Counted from the stretch's first letter, positions 14,116 through 24,755 are shown. The stretch is 43,668 nt of DNA from Terrisporobacter petrolearius (GCF_020748185.1 NZ_JAHZMO010000027.1:1-43668); one strand, 5' to 3'. Notes: generated by a model not told the origin, from the sequence alone. Numbers and translations are program-made.

Positions 14116-14718
14116 ATGTATAGCTATATAAAAGGAATAATAGAAGAAATTAGTTTAGATCATATTGTAATTGAGAATAATGGTATAGGATATAAAATCA
14201 ACGCCTCGGCCAATACTATAATGAAGGTACAATTAGGACAAGAATGCAAAATTTATACAAAGCTTATAGTAAAAGAAGATAATATGAGTCTTTGTGGATT
14301 TTATGATAAAGAAGAATTGAGGATGTTTGAATTGCTAACATCTATTTCTAAAATAGGTCCTAAAGTTGGTCTTGGTATATTATCTTTTGCTTCGCCAAAA
14401 CAAATTGGAGCGTACATATTAAGCGAGGATATAGGCAAACTATCAAAAGCTCCAGGGGTGGGTAAGAAAACAGCAGAAAGAATAGTCCTAGAGCTTAAGG
14501 ATAAAATAGACAAAAATAACGTGGAATTTGAAGCAACTTTATTAACTAATCAGCCAGTAGCAATTTCTCAAGATGAAGCAGTAGATGCCTTGGTAGCCCT
14601 TGGATATTCTTTACAAGAGTCAAAAGATGCAGTGCAAAAATGTAAAAAAGACGGACTAAATACAGAGGATATTATTAAAAAATCATTAAGCTACTTAATG
14701 AGTAAATCTTTAAGATAA
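14116..14718 (+). CDS. ruvA: Holliday junction branch migration protein RuvA
   Basis: Binds the junction as a tetramer and loads RuvB. The 200-residue protein has the N-terminal OB fold (about 1-62), paired helix-hairpin-helix motifs (TSISKIGPKVGLGIL and KAPGVGKKTAERIVLEL, about 70-130), and a C-terminal RuvB-binding domain (DEAVDALVALGYS, about 155-200) after a linker. ATG 14116 has AAGGAGAAA upstream. It is 10 bases from ruvC and 20 from ruvB, consistent with co-transcription. Confidence 0.97.
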   Translation: MYSYIKGIIEEISLDHIVIENNGIGYKINASANTIMKVQLGQECKIYTKLIVKEDNMSLCGFYDKEELRMFELLTSISKIGPKVGLGILSFASPKQIGAYILSEDIGKLSKAPGVGKKTAERIVLELKDKIDKNNVEFEATLLTNQPVAISQDEAVDALVALGYSLQESKDAVQKCKKDGLNTEDIIKKSLSYLMSKSLR

Positions 14719-14738
14719 TAAAGAGAGGGGGAAGTTAA

Positions 14739-15755
14739 TTGTACGGATTTGAAGATGAAGACAGAATAATTACATCTAGTATGCAAAATGATGATGTGGA
14801 TATAGAAAATAACTTAAGACCTAAGTTATTGGCTGATTATTTAGGACAAGAAAAAGCCAAAGAGCAATTATCCATATTTATTGAAGCGGCAAAGAGCAGA
14901 AATGAACCATTAGACCATGTCCTTTTATATGGACCACCTGGTCTTGGAAAAACTACTTTGGCTAGTATAATTGCTAGTGAAATGGGAGTTAACCTAAGAA
15001 TAACATCAGGTCCAGCCATAGAAAGAGCTGGGGATTTGGCGGCTATATTAACAAATTTAAATGAAAATGATGCACTGTTTATAGACGAAATACACAGAAT
15101 AAATAGAAGTGTGGAAGAGGTATTGTATCCTGCGATGGAGGATTATTGTATAGATATAATAATAGGTAAGGGACCATCAGCTAGGAGTATACGACTTGAT
15201 TTACCTAAATTTACCCTTATTGGAGCAACAACGAGAGCAGGTATGCTTACAAACCCACTTAGAGATAGATTTGGTGTTATATGTAAGCTTGATTATTACA
15301 CTGTTGATGAATTAACTCAAATAGTAATTAGGTCAGCTAATATACTAGGTGCAGAAATTGAACATAGAGGAGCAGTGGAGATTGCTAGACGATCAAGAGG
15401 AACACCAAGAATAGCAAATAGACTGCTAAAAAGAGTCAGAGATTATGCTCAGGTTAGAGCTGATGGAAATATAACATCAGAAGTTGCAGACCAAGCTCTA
15501 GAAATGATTGGTGTAGATAGCTTAGGATTAGACTATGTGGATGAAAAATTATTATTAACAATAATAAATAAATTTAAAGGTGGGCCTGTAGGCTTAGACA
15601 CTTTAGCTGCTTCCATTGGAGAAGACAGAAACACAATAGAAGATGTCTATGAACCATATTTACTTCAACTAGGATTTATTAATAGAAGTCCAAGAGGAAG
15701 AATAGCTATGCCAAATGCTTATAAACATTTGAATATAAATTATCCTGAAAAGTAG
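14739..15755 (+). CDS. ruvB: Holliday junction DNA helicase RuvB
   Basis: Hexameric AAA+ motor that pulls DNA through the RuvA-bound junction. The 338 residues are of usual length. Walker A is GPPGLGKTT near residue 65, Walker B LFIDEIHR near 115, and sensor 1 GATTRAGML near 165, with the C-terminal winged helix ([13 protein letters not shown]) at the end. The start is TTG 14739, with GAGAGGGGG upstream and no better ATG in frame. Last gene of ruvCAB before a 117-base gap. Confidence 0.97.
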   Translation: MYGFEDEDRIITSSMQNDDVDIENNLRPKLLADYLGQEKAKEQLSIFIEAAKSRNEPLDHVLLYGPPGLGKTTLASIIASEMGVNLRITSGPAIERAGDLAAILTNLNENDALFIDEIHRINRSVEEVLYPAMEDYCIDIIIGKGPSARSIRLDLPKFTLIGATTRAGMLTNPLRDRFGVICKLDYYTVDELTQIVIRSANILGAEIEHRGAVEIARRSRGTPRIANRLLKRVRDYAQVRADGNITSEVADQALEMIGVDSLGLDYVDEKLLLTIINKFKGGPVGLDTLAASIGEDRNTIEDVYEPYLLQLGFINRSPRGRIAMPNAYKHLNINYPEK

Positions 15756-15872
15756 AATAATAATATTATTACAAATAAAAGTATAAATTCCCATAGTAGA
15801 AAAAAATTAAATTTTTTGTTATTATGGTAGTTGTATGTTTAAGGTAATATATTATTGAAAGAAGGTTTAACA

Positions 15873-16898
15873 TTGAAAACAAGCGATTTTTATTTTGATT
15901 TACCAGAAGAATTAATTGCTCAAGTACCTATTTTAGATAGGTCTAGTTCTAAATTAATGGTATTAGATAAAGAAACTGGTGAAGTAAGTCATAAAATTTT
16001 TAAAGACATAATAGATTATTTAAATCCAGGAGATTGTCTTGTATTAAATGATACAAGAGTTATTCCTGCAAGATTAATTGGTTCCAAAGAAGGAACTGGT
16101 GGAAAAATAGAGTTTTTACTTTTAAAGAGAAATGAGGATGATACTTGGGAGACTTTAGTCAAACCAGGTAAAAGAGCTAAAATAGGAACTAGGTTCTCAT
16201 TTGGAGAAGGGAAACTTATAGCGGAAGTTGTTGGAATGGGCGATGATGGAGCTAGAATAGTAAAATTTGAGTATGAAGGTATTTTTGAAGAGGTTTTAGA
16301 TGAACTTGGAAATATGCCATTACCACCATATATAACAGAAAGATTAGAAGAAAGAGAAAGATATCAAACTGTTTACTCTAAGCATAATGGTTCAGCAGCA
16401 GCACCTACAGCAGGTTTACACTTTACTGATGAATTACTACAAAAAATTAAAGATAAAGGTGTAGATTTAGCTTTTGTAACTTTACATGTGGGTCTTGGAA
16501 CATTTAGACCAGTAAAAGTAGATGATGTTTTAGAACATGACATGCATTCTGAGTACTATATGGTTACACAGGAAGCAGCGAATAAGATTAATAGAGCAAA
16601 AGAAAATGGTAATAAAGTAATAACAGTGGGTACAACTAGTACTAGAACTATAGAGTCTGTAGCTGATGAAAATGGAAAAATGAAAGCAGCATCAGGATGG
16701 ACAAAAATATTTATTTATCCAGGATATAAATTCAAAGTTGTAGATAACTTAATTACAAACTTCCATCTACCAGAGTCAACATTAATAATGCTAGTAAGTG
16801 CACTTGCTGGAAAAGAGAATGTATTAAATGCATATAACTGTGCAGTAGAAAATAATTATAGATTCTTTAGTTTTGGAGATGCAATGTTTATAAAATAA
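15873..16898 (+). CDS. queA: tRNA ribosyltransferase-isomerase QueA
   Basis: Transfers and isomerises the ribosyl part of S-adenosylmethionine onto preQ1 in tRNA to make epoxyqueuosine. The 341 residues match the family (342 in B. subtilis). Conserved stretches include [32 protein letters not shown] and [18 protein letters not shown] chose TTG 15873, giving MKTSDF, 7 bases after AAGAAGG, instead of TTG 15855. Together with tgt (17458) it forms the queuosine pair, with a membrane protein gene between them. Confidence 0.95.
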   Translation: MKTSDFYFDLPEELIAQVPILDRSSSKLMVLDKETGEVSHKIFKDIIDYLNPGDCLVLNDTRVIPARLIGSKEGTGGKIEFLLLKRNEDDTWETLVKPGKRAKIGTRFSFGEGKLIAEVVGMGDDGARIVKFEYEGIFEEVLDELGNMPLPPYITERLEERERYQTVYSKHNGSAAAPTAGLHFTDELLQKIKDKGVDLAFVTLHVGLGTFRPVKVDDVLEHDMHSEYYMVTQEAANKINRAKENGNKVITVGTTSTRTIESVADENGKMKAASGWTKIFIYPGYKFKVVDNLITNFHLPESTLIMLVSALAGKENVLNAYNCAVENNYRFFSFGDAMFIK

Positions 16899-16927
16899 AT
16901 ATAATGTATGTAAAAAGGGGAGAGTGT

Positions 16928-17410
16928 ATGATAAAAAAGCATGACAAAAGGTTGTTGAATATTTCGAAAAATTTTGAAACAGCCTTAGCAATAGTAATAT
17001 TAATTCTTGTATTATTGGGCATGATGGATTTAGTAAGAAGTGTATATCAAGCTTATATAGTAGATTTTTCAACTCCAGTTCAATATAGCCAGTTAAATAG
17101 CTTTTTGGCGGAAGCATTATTGTTAGTTATAGGTGTTGAATTGGTAGTAATGCTATCTTTACATACACCAGGAGTGCTTTTGGAAGTGTTATTATATGCA
17201 ATAGCTAGAAAGCTTATTTTACTTCCCAAAAGTTCAGGAATGGGAGATTTGCTATTAGGAATACTTTCCATAGGTGCAATATTTGCTATTAGAAAATATT
17301 TAATGTCCCCAGAAGAAAGAGCAATGAACCTTAGTAGGTTATATAATTTAAAAAATAATAATAGTAAAGAAAAAGAAATTTTAGACACAGAAGAAATAAA
17401 TAATAATTAG
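16928..17410 (+). CDS. PsiE-like membrane protein
   Basis: A 160-residue protein with about four membrane helices (LAIVILILVLLGMMDLV, ALLLVIGVELVVMLSL, VLLEVLLYAIARKLIL, LLLGILSIGAIFAI). The order and the VELVxML...AIARKLIL region resemble the phosphate-starvation-inducible PsiE family, whose biochemical role is not established. The tail is polar and Asn/Lys-rich. ATG 16928 follows AAAGGGGAG at 6 bases; an in-frame ATG at 16904 has no such site. It lies 29 bases after queA and 47 before tgt, so it is probably in the same transcript. Confidence 0.7.
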   Translation: MIKKHDKRLLNISKNFETALAIVILILVLLGMMDLVRSVYQAYIVDFSTPVQYSQLNSFLAEALLLVIGVELVVMLSLHTPGVLLEVLLYAIARKLILLPKSSGMGDLLLGILSIGAIFAIRKYLMSPEERAMNLSRLYNLKNNNSKEKEILDTEEINNN

Positions 17411-17418
17411 TAGTTTAA

Positions 17419-18579
<1,161 letters not shown>

Positions 18580-18650
18580 GAAAATTGAGTTATAATGTTT
18601 ATTATACTTTTGTTTTTATGAAGTAATAAACATATGAAGGAGTGAAGCAT

Positions 18651-18932
18651 ATGAATACTCAAATGATAATGTCTATTGTTTACATGGTTGCGTTATTTGC
18701 AATTTTCTATTTCTTATTTATAAGACCTCAAAGAAAAAAAGAAAAACAATTGGATCAATTAAGATCAAGTTTAGAAGTAGGACAAATGGTTACTACAATA
18801 GGTGGAATGTTAGCAACAATAGCTAAAGTTGAAGATGAATTTGTTGTTTTAGAAGTAGGACCAAATAGAACTAAAATGCCATTTAAAAAATGGGCTATAG
18901 CTTCTATTGAGAAAAAAGAAGAAGATAAATAA
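18651..18932 (+). CDS. yajC: Preprotein translocase subunit YajC
   Basis: A 93-residue accessory subunit of the SecDF-YajC complex. It has one N-terminal membrane helix (MSIVYMVALFAIFYFLFI) ending in RPQRKKEKQ, then a cytoplasmic domain with the family motif VGQMVTTIGGMLATI. I chose ATG 18651, 8 bases after AAGGAG, since GTG 18642 overlaps the ribosome-binding site. It follows tgt, as in many Firmicutes. secD/secF are not adjacent. Confidence 0.93.
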   Translation: MNTQMIMSIVYMVALFAIFYFLFIRPQRKKEKQLDQLRSSLEVGQMVTTIGGMLATIAKVEDEFVVLEVGPNRTKMPFKKWAIASIEKKEEDK

Positions 18933-18943
18933 ATAGTAATTTT

Positions 18944-18988
18944 AAATCTCCCTAAGGAATATATATATTTTGAGGGGAGGTTTTTTTT
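18944..18988 (+). terminator. Terminator whose 3' arm is the next gene's ribosome-binding site
   Basis: AAATCTCCCT (18944-18953) can pair with GGGGAGGTTT (18974-18983), ten pairs including two G-T, followed by a T run that ends at the ATG of the next gene. The same GGGGAGG is the only Shine-Dalgarno sequence of that gene. Folding would both end yajC transcripts and hide the site. Confidence 0.6.
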
Positions 18989-19351
18989 ATGGCAAAAACA
19001 ATACATATATTAAAAGGTTTAGGATATGCTTACATAATTACGTTAATAGTATTATTAGTTTACAATCTATTGTTAACTTATACTAATGTTTCGGCGGAAT
19101 CAGTTTCAATAGTAACATCATTTATTACCACAGTTTCTGCAGCTTTTGGTGGATTTTATGCTTGTAAACATATACAGGAAAAGGGACTTATATATGGTTT
19201 TATAGTTGGTGTAGTTTATATAATATTACTTATAACAATGTTTTATTTAGCTAAAGAAAATTACATATTTGATATTACAGTTATTTATAAAGCAATACTT
19301 GTTTCAATAGCTGGAGGAATAGGCGGGGTATTAGGAGTAAACTTCAAATAA
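18989..19351 (+). CDS. TIGR04086-type membrane protein
   Basis: A 120-residue protein with four membrane helices (YIITLIVLLVYNLLL, IVTSFITTVSAAFGGFYA, IYGFIVGVVYIILLITMF, AILVSIAGGIGGVLGV). The length, the central AAFGGFYACK and the ending GGIGGVLGVNFK fit the TIGR04086 family, which in Clostridia lies next to the SCIFF peptide gene as here. The function is unknown; an association with SCIFF is suggested only by position. Its ribosome-binding site overlaps a terminator stem. It ends 65 bases before scfA. Confidence 0.75.
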   Translation: MAKTIHILKGLGYAYIITLIVLLVYNLLLTYTNVSAESVSIVTSFITTVSAAFGGFYACKHIQEKGLIYGFIVGVVYIILLITMFYLAKENYIFDITVIYKAILVSIAGGIGGVLGVNFK

Positions 19352-19352
19352 G

Positions 19353-19381
19353 TTCCAAAATATACAGAATTATGATATAAT
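19353..19381 (+). promoter_or_regulatory. Promoter of the SCIFF peptide gene
   Basis: An extended -10 (TG-A-TATAAT, 19373-19381) with a weak -35 (TTCCAA) 17 bases upstream, 36 bases before the scfA start. It suggests scfA is transcribed apart from the preceding gene. Confidence 0.55.
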
Positions 19382-19416
19382 TAGTAGCAGTTAATTAGAA
19401 ACAGGAGGTAGTAAAA

Positions 19417-19560
19417 ATGGCTAAAAAACATATAAAAACTTTATCAAATGCTACATTAAAAGAAAGTGCAGCTAAAGGTGGATGTGGAGAATGTCAAACA
19501 TCTTGTCAATCTGCTTGTAAAACTTCTTGTACAGTTGCAAACCAAGAGTGTGAAAGATAA
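19417..19560 (+). CDS. scfA: SCIFF ranthipeptide precursor
   Basis: A 47-residue peptide, MAKKHIKTLSNATLKESAAK as leader, then a core with six cysteines in about 25 residues (GGCGEC, TSC, SAC, TSC, QEC). This is the six-cysteines-in-forty-five family (TIGR03973), nearly universal in Clostridia. The adjacent radical SAM maturase forms thioether bonds from core Cys to other residues; a Cys-Thr bond was shown for the Clostridium thermocellum homologue. Threonines and serines precede or follow most Cys here. GGAGG lies before ATG. A terminator separates it from the maturase. Its biological role is not settled; reports link it to population-level signalling. Confidence 0.95.
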   Translation: MAKKHIKTLSNATLKESAAKGGCGECQTSCQSACKTSCTVANQECER

Positions 19561-19578
19561 TTAAACAAAATTATTTTA

Positions 19579-19616
19579 AAAGTGAGGGTATTACAAATAA
19601 TACCCTCACTTTGTTT
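19579..19616 (+). terminator. Terminator between SCIFF peptide and maturase
   Basis: AAAGTGAGGGTATT pairs perfectly with AATACCCTCACTTT around a 6-base loop and is followed by a short T-rich stretch (TTTGTTTG). Partial read-through would make more peptide mRNA than enzyme mRNA. Confidence 0.85.
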
Positions 19617-19641
19617 GCATATAAATTGTTTTTACAAAAAA

Positions 19642-19671
19642 TTTACACGTATTTTGTTTAGGGTATATAAT
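19642..19671 (+). promoter_or_regulatory. Promoter of the SCIFF maturase gene
   Basis: TTTACA and TATAAT are separated by 18 bases, 29 bases before the scfB start codon. A separate promoter fits the terminator that precedes it. Confidence 0.55.
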
Positions 19672-19700
19672 AAGAGTATTAAAAATTAGGAGGACATATT

Positions 19701-21074
19701 ATGAGTATGATACATAAATTTTCCATGGATGGATACAATATTGTTTTAGATGTGAATGGAGGTAGTGTTCATGTACTAGATGATGTTGCATATAACCTTG
19801 TAGATTTATTTGAAGAAAAATCTATGGAAGAAATAGTAGAATCTTTAAATAAAGATTATACTAAAGAGCAAATAGAAGAAGCTTATGAGGAAATAAAGTC
19901 TTTAAAAGAAGAGGGGCTTTTATTCACTGAAGATACATATGAAACTCACCCAAGCTTTGTAAATAGAAAAAAAGTAGTTAAAGCATTATGCCTACATGTT
20001 TCACATGACTGTAACTTAAAATGTAAATACTGTTTTGCTTCACAAGGTGATTTTGGTGGAGAAAAAGAAATGATGAGCTTTGAAATAGGTAAAAAAGCAA
20101 TCGATTATCTTATAGCTAACTCAGGAAATAGAAAAAATTTAGAAATAGATTTCTTTGGTGGAGAGCCACTAATGAACTTTGAAGTAGTTAAGCAACTAGT
20201 AACTTATGGTAGAAAAGTTGAAAAAGAAAATAATAAAAACATAAGATTTACTATAACTACTAACGGAATATTACTAGATGATTATAAAATTGACTATATA
20301 AATGAACATATGCACAATGCAGTATTAAGTTTAGATGGAAGAAAAGAAATAAATGATAACATGAGACCAACACTTAATGATAAAGGAAGTTACGATGTTA
20401 TCATGCCTAAATTTAAAAAGTTAGTGGAAAAAAGATCTAAGGACAAATACTATTATATAAGAGGAACATTCACTAGAGATAACTTAGATTTCTCTGAAGA
20501 CGTACTTCATTTCGCTGATGAAGGATTTGAATTAACATCAATTGAACCAGTTGTTGGAGATGAAAGCAACCCTTATGCACTAAGAGAAGAAGACATGAAA
20601 AAAGTATTCGATGAATATGAAAAGCTGGCAAAAGAGTATGCAAGAAGAAAATTAAATGGAGATGATTTTACTTTCTTCCATTTTGTAATAGATTTAAATC
20701 AAGGACCATGTGTAATAAAAAGAATTACTGGATGTGGTGCTGGAAATGAGTATTTATCAGTAACACCAAACGGAGATATATACCCATGTCACCAGTTTGT
20801 TGGAAATGATGATTTTAGATTAGCCAATATAATGGATGAAGAGATAGTTATACCTAAAGAAATAAGCAATATGTTCAGAGATGCTCATGTTTACTCTAAA
20901 GAAGATTGTAAAAAATGTTGGAATAAATTCTACTGTTCAGGTGGATGTCATGCCAACGCAATTAACTTTAATAATGATATAAGAAAGCCATATGAGCTTG
21001 GTTGCGAAATGCAAAAGAAAAGAACAGAATGTTCTATAATGATTCAAGCAAAACTAATGCTGGAAGGAGAATAA
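19701..21074 (+). CDS. scfB: SCIFF radical SAM maturase
   Basis: A 457-residue radical SAM enzyme that modifies the SCIFF precursor. The N-terminal 90 residues form a peptide-binding winged-helix-like domain (IVLDVNGGSVHVLDDVAYNL...). The radical SAM cluster motif CNLKCKYC is near residue 104, followed by EIDFFGGEPLMNF. The C-terminal SPASM region carries further cluster ligands: CVIKRITGCGAG, YPCHQF, CKKCWNKFYCSGGC and a late CEMQKKRTEC. Length and order fit family TIGR03974. GGAGG precedes ATG 19701. The next gene starts 2 bases after its stop, so the two are probably co-transcribed. Confidence 0.95.
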   Translation: MSMIHKFSMDGYNIVLDVNGGSVHVLDDVAYNLVDLFEEKSMEEIVESLNKDYTKEQIEEAYEEIKSLKEEGLLFTEDTYETHPSFVNRKKVVKALCLHVSHDCNLKCKYCFASQGDFGGEKEMMSFEIGKKAIDYLIANSGNRKNLEIDFFGGEPLMNFEVVKQLVTYGRKVEKENNKNIRFTITTNGILLDDYKIDYINEHMHNAVLSLDGRKEINDNMRPTLNDKGSYDVIMPKFKKLVEKRSKDKYYYIRGTFTRDNLDFSEDVLHFADEGFELTSIEPVVGDESNPYALREEDMKKVFDEYEKLAKEYARRKLNGDDFTFFHFVIDLNQGPCVIKRITGCGAGNEYLSVTPNGDIYPCHQFVGNDDFRLANIMDEEIVIPKEISNMFRDAHVYSKEDCKKCWNKFYCSGGCHANAINFNNDIRKPYELGCEMQKKRTECSIMIQAKLMLEGE

Positions 21075-21076
21075 AA

Positions 21077-21574
21077 ATGATAAAAGGGTTTGAAGGGATA
21101 AAACCCACTATTGATGATTCTGTTTTTGTGGCAGAAACCGCAGATATTATCGGTGATGTTATTGTTGAAAAGAACGCAAGTATTTGGTACAAAGCAGTTT
21201 TAAGAGGCGATGATAGCCAAATTATAGTGGGAGAAAATTCTAACGTACAAGATGGAACTATAGTACATTGTGGGTATGATGAGCCAACTATAATAGGAAA
21301 AAATGTAACTATTGGACATGCTGCTGTTATTCATGGATGCAAAATAGGTGATTATAGCCTAATTGGAATGGGGTCAACAGTTTTAGATAATGCAGAAATT
21401 GGAGAACTTACTATGGTAGGAGCAGGTAGCTTAGTAACCGGCAAGAAATTCCCGCCAGGAGTTTTATTATTAGGTTCACCAGCAAAGGTTGCAAGAGAAT
21501 TAACTGATGAAGAAAAAGAAAGTTTAAAACAATCTGCCCTACATTACGTAGAAATGGGAAAAAAACACAAGTAA
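21077..21574 (+). CDS. Gamma-carbonic anhydrase-like hexapeptide protein
   Basis: A 165-residue left-handed beta-helix protein of the YrdA/PaaY group. The hexapeptide repeats run from about residue 10 to 140 (IIGDVIVEKNASIWYKAVLRGD, IGHAAVIHGCKIGD). Metal-ligand histidines are seen in IVHCGYD, IGHAAVIHGC, arranged as in gamma-carbonic anhydrases. Whether it hydrates CO2 is not shown; many relatives are inactive. I chose ATG 21077, 7 bases after AAGGAG; the frame extends upstream into scfB without support. Confidence 0.85.
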   Translation: MIKGFEGIKPTIDDSVFVAETADIIGDVIVEKNASIWYKAVLRGDDSQIIVGENSNVQDGTIVHCGYDEPTIIGKNVTIGHAAVIHGCKIGDYSLIGMGSTVLDNAEIGELTMVGAGSLVTGKKFPPGVLLLGSPAKVARELTDEEKESLKQSALHYVEMGKKHK

Positions 21575-21608
21575 TTTGTAATTCAAATAAAAATTATACA
21601 AATTTAAG

Positions 21609-21638
21609 AAGGAGCAATTTACAAATTGCTCCTTTTTA
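21609..21638 (+). terminator. Terminator after the carbonic-anhydrase-like gene
   Basis: AAGGAGCAATTT and AAATTGCTCCTT pair across a tiny loop, followed by TTTAAT. Confidence 0.85.
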
Positions 21639-21735
21639 ATGCAATAAAAATTTTTTTAGTACTAGATTATAGCATATAAGTTAATAATATTATAATATTT
21701 AAATGTAGGACAAAGAAAATATGAGGTGAGAACTT

Positions 21736-24195
21736 TTGATATATAATAAAAAATGGACATTAAAACATAAAGGAAAAGTTAAAGAAACAGAGTTAAGCAA
21801 GAAAATAAATATTTCCCCGGAAATTAGCCAAATATTAAATAATAGAGGTATAAATGACGAAAAAGATGCAGAAATTTTTATGAACCCATCTTTAGAATAT
21901 TTAAGAGATCCTTTCTTAATGAAAGATATGAAAAAAGCAACTGAAAGAATAAAGAAAGCAATTGAAAATAAAGAAAGAATTTATATCTATGGTGATTACG
22001 ATGTAGATGGAGTATCATCCACATCAATTTTATATATTTATTTCAAATCTATAGATTATCCAGTTAAATATTATATTCCAAATAGATTAGAAGAAGGATA
22101 TGGAATCAACGAGGATGCAATAAGGAAGATAAATAATGATGGATGTGATCTTATAATAACTGTGGACTGTGGTATAACATCAGTTAATGAAGTGGGATTA
22201 GCTAATGAACTTGGTATAGATGTTATAATAACAGACCACCATGAATGTCAAAGTGATATACCAGATGCTTATGCAATTGTAAATCCAAAACAAGAAGATT
22301 GTAACTATCCCTTTGATATGCTGTGTGGATGTGGAGTAGCATTTAAAATGATTCAAGCATTGACAGATGAAGAGGAATTTAAAACGTCAATGTTTGATTA
22401 TTTAGAAGTAGTAACCTTAGCAACAATATGTGATATTGTGCCTTTAATAGACGAAAATAGAATAATTGTAAAAAATGGTTTAAAACTAATGAAAGAGGGC
22501 AAAAATTTAGGTTTAAGAGAACTAATTAAAGTATGTGGTATTGAAACTAGCAAAATAGGATCATCACATATAGGTTATTCAGTAGGACCTAGAATTAATG
22601 CATCGGGAAGATTAGGTCACTCATACTTAGGGGTTCAGTTATTTACTACTGATTTGGAAGATGAAGCAAAAGAAATAGCTAATATTTTAGAAGCAAAAAA
22701 TATTGAAAGACAAATGATAGAAAGTAAGATGTATAAAGAAGCAGAAGATGTTATATCAAGCAGTGAAAACTATAAAGGTGACAAAGTGCTTGTATTAGCA
22801 AAAGAAGGCTGGCAACATGGAATAATAGGAATAGTTGCTTCTAAGCTAACAGAGAAATATTATAAGCCTACAATATTGCTAACTATAGAAGATGGTGAGG
22901 CAACAGGCTCAGCTAGATCTATTAAAGGGTTTAGCATATTTGATGCCTTAGTAAGTTGCAAAGATCTAATGAATAAATTTGGTGGTCATGAGCAAGCAGC
23001 AGGATTGGCATTAAATGCAGAGAATATAGAAGAATTAAGAAAAAGAGTAAATGAAATAGCAGATTACAATTTGAGCAAAGATGATTTAATTGAAAATATA
23101 AAAGTTGAATATGAGCTTGAAGAAGAAAGTGCAACATTAGGCTTAGTAGACAACCTGCATAAGCTAGAACCTTTTGGGTTAAGTAATCCATCTCCAAGAT
23201 TTATTATGAGAGACTTATTATTAACCAACTTTTATAAAATGGGTAAAAACAAACAACATCTAAAGTTAATATGTGAAAATGAAAAATCCTATGAATGTGT
23301 AGGATTTAATATGGCTTATTTATCTGACGATTTCCAAGAAGGAGATAAGATAGATGTATTATTTCAAGTAGACGAAAATAATTTTAATAATGATAGAAAA
23401 GTACAACTTTTATTAAAGGATATAAGATTGTCTCATCCTAAATCAGCAATTTCAAATAATTTATCTCTTAAATTATTTGAAAAGATAAGTCCTACAGATA
23501 GTGATAGTTTGTATCATGTTTATAATGATGAAGATGATATATATATTAATACGGATGGAGATAAAAATATAAATATATTTGAGCATATAAAAGAAGGGAC
23601 TTTGATTATAACAAATACTTTAAATGGATTTTATAGAGCTTTATCAGATGTTTCATTGACAGATTTAGACTATGATATAAATTACAATTATATTTATGAA
23701 AAAAATAAGAAAGTGCAACTTATATTTTCACCTAATATTGATAAAATAGACTTAAAAAGATATAATAGTATTATTCTTTATGATTTTTTGTATAATAAAG
23801 GAGAATATTCGTATCTAAATAAGAACATTTTAAATAGTAAAGTTGTTATTAAGTATTATAGTAGTGAAGATAAAATATATTTGAAAAATATTATGGATAA
23901 CATAGTTCCAAATAGAGAAGAATTTATCAATATTTATAAGCAAATGCTTGTAAGTAAAGAATTACAACTAAAATTAACTGAATTAAAAAGAGTATTTAAA
24001 CTTCTACCTTTAAAAACATTTATAATACTTAAAGTTTTTAGAGAATTAAACTTATTAAATTTTGAAATTAATTATGAAGAGAATACTATAGCCATATATT
24101 TATTAGAAAAACCTGATAAAAAGCTTAATTTGGATGAAAGTGTAATACTTAATAATCTAAAAGAATTGAAACAAGAGTATGTAAAAAGCTATTAG
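21736..24195 (+). CDS. recJ: Single-strand DNA exonuclease RecJ
   Basis: Degrades single-stranded DNA 5' to 3' in recombination and repair. The 819-residue protein carries the DHH phosphoesterase motifs YGDYDVDGVSST (near 90), VDCGIT (near 140) and TDHHE (near 168). The DHHA1 motif GRLGHS and later SARSIKGFSIFDAL and FGGHEQAAGLAL follow, then the OB domain. The last 250 residues are a Clostridia-type extension of unknown role, poorer in motifs. The start is TTG 21736, 5 bases after GAGGTGAG; no ATG fits. apt follows after 12 bases. Confidence 0.95.
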   Translation: MIYNKKWTLKHKGKVKETELSKKINISPEISQILNNRGINDEKDAEIFMNPSLEYLRDPFLMKDMKKATERIKKAIENKERIYIYGDYDVDGVSSTSILYIYFKSIDYPVKYYIPNRLEEGYGINEDAIRKINNDGCDLIITVDCGITSVNEVGLANELGIDVIITDHHECQSDIPDAYAIVNPKQEDCNYPFDMLCGCGVAFKMIQALTDEEEFKTSMFDYLEVVTLATICDIVPLIDENRIIVKNGLKLMKEGKNLGLRELIKVCGIETSKIGSSHIGYSVGPRINASGRLGHSYLGVQLFTTDLEDEAKEIANILEAKNIERQMIESKMYKEAEDVISSSENYKGDKVLVLAKEGWQHGIIGIVASKLTEKYYKPTILLTIEDGEATGSARSIKGFSIFDALVSCKDLMNKFGGHEQAAGLALNAENIEELRKRVNEIADYNLSKDDLIENIKVEYELEEESATLGLVDNLHKLEPFGLSNPSPRFIMRDLLLTNFYKMGKNKQHLKLICENEKSYECVGFNMAYLSDDFQEGDKIDVLFQVDENNFNNDRKVQLLLKDIRLSHPKSAISNNLSLKLFEKISPTDSDSLYHVYNDEDDIYINTDGDKNINIFEHIKEGTLIITNTLNGFYRALSDVSLTDLDYDINYNYIYEKNKKVQLIFSPNIDKIDLKRYNSIILYDFLYNKGEYSYLNKNILNSKVVIKYYSSEDKIYLKNIMDNIVPNREEFINIYKQMLVSKELQLKLTELKRVFKLLPLKTFIILKVFRELNLLNFEINYEENTIAIYLLEKPDKKLNLDESVILNNLKELKQEYVKSY

Positions 24196-24207
24196 GAGGA
24201 GTTTTAA

Positions 24208-24720
24208 ATGGATTTAAAACAAACAGTAAGAGTAATTGAAGATTTTCCGAAGGAAGGAATAAGCTTTAAAGACATAACAACATTATTACAGGATGGTAAG
24301 GCACTAAAATTTGCAATTGATGAAATAATAGCAGACTTAAAAGACAAGGATGTAGACTTAATTGTAGGACCAGAGGCAAGAGGATTTTTAATGGGAACAC
24401 CAGTAGCTTATGGTATGGGAGTTGGTTTTATACCAGTTAGAAAACCAGGAAAGTTACCATGGGAAATTGAAAGTTATGAGTATGATTTAGAATATGGTTC
24501 TAATAAATTAGAAATACATAAGGATGCTATTAAGCCAGGGCAAAAAGTTGCAATAGTAGACGACTTGCTAGCTACAGGTGGAACTATGGAAGCAGCGGCT
24601 AAGCTTATAGAAAAGTTAGGTGGAGAAGTGGTTTCAATGCAATTTCTAATAGAATTAGAGGACTTAGATGGAAGAGCAAAATTAGCAAAATATAATGTTA
24701 ATTCTCTTATAAAATACTAG
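24208..24720 (+). CDS. apt: Adenine phosphoribosyltransferase
   Basis: Salvages adenine to AMP with PRPP. The 170 residues are typical. The PRPP-binding loop [17 protein letters not shown] is near residue 115; [11 protein letters not shown] near 55 and RKPGKLPWE near 78 form the adenine and dimer site. AGGAGG precedes ATG. It lies between recJ and rel, a conserved Firmicutes order, and has a terminator before rel. Confidence 0.96.
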   Translation: MDLKQTVRVIEDFPKEGISFKDITTLLQDGKALKFAIDEIIADLKDKDVDLIVGPEARGFLMGTPVAYGMGVGFIPVRKPGKLPWEIESYEYDLEYGSNKLEIHKDAIKPGQKVAIVDDLLATGGTMEAAAKLIEKLGGEVVSMQFLIELEDLDGRAKLAKYNVNSLIKY

Positions 24721-24728
24721 ACAATAAT

Positions 24729-24755
24729 AATAGTTGGTTTTTTACCAACTATTTT
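24729..24755 (+). terminator. Terminator between apt and rel
   Basis: AATAGTTGGT pairs perfectly with ACCAACTATT around TTTTT; the T run after it is short. Confidence 0.7.
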
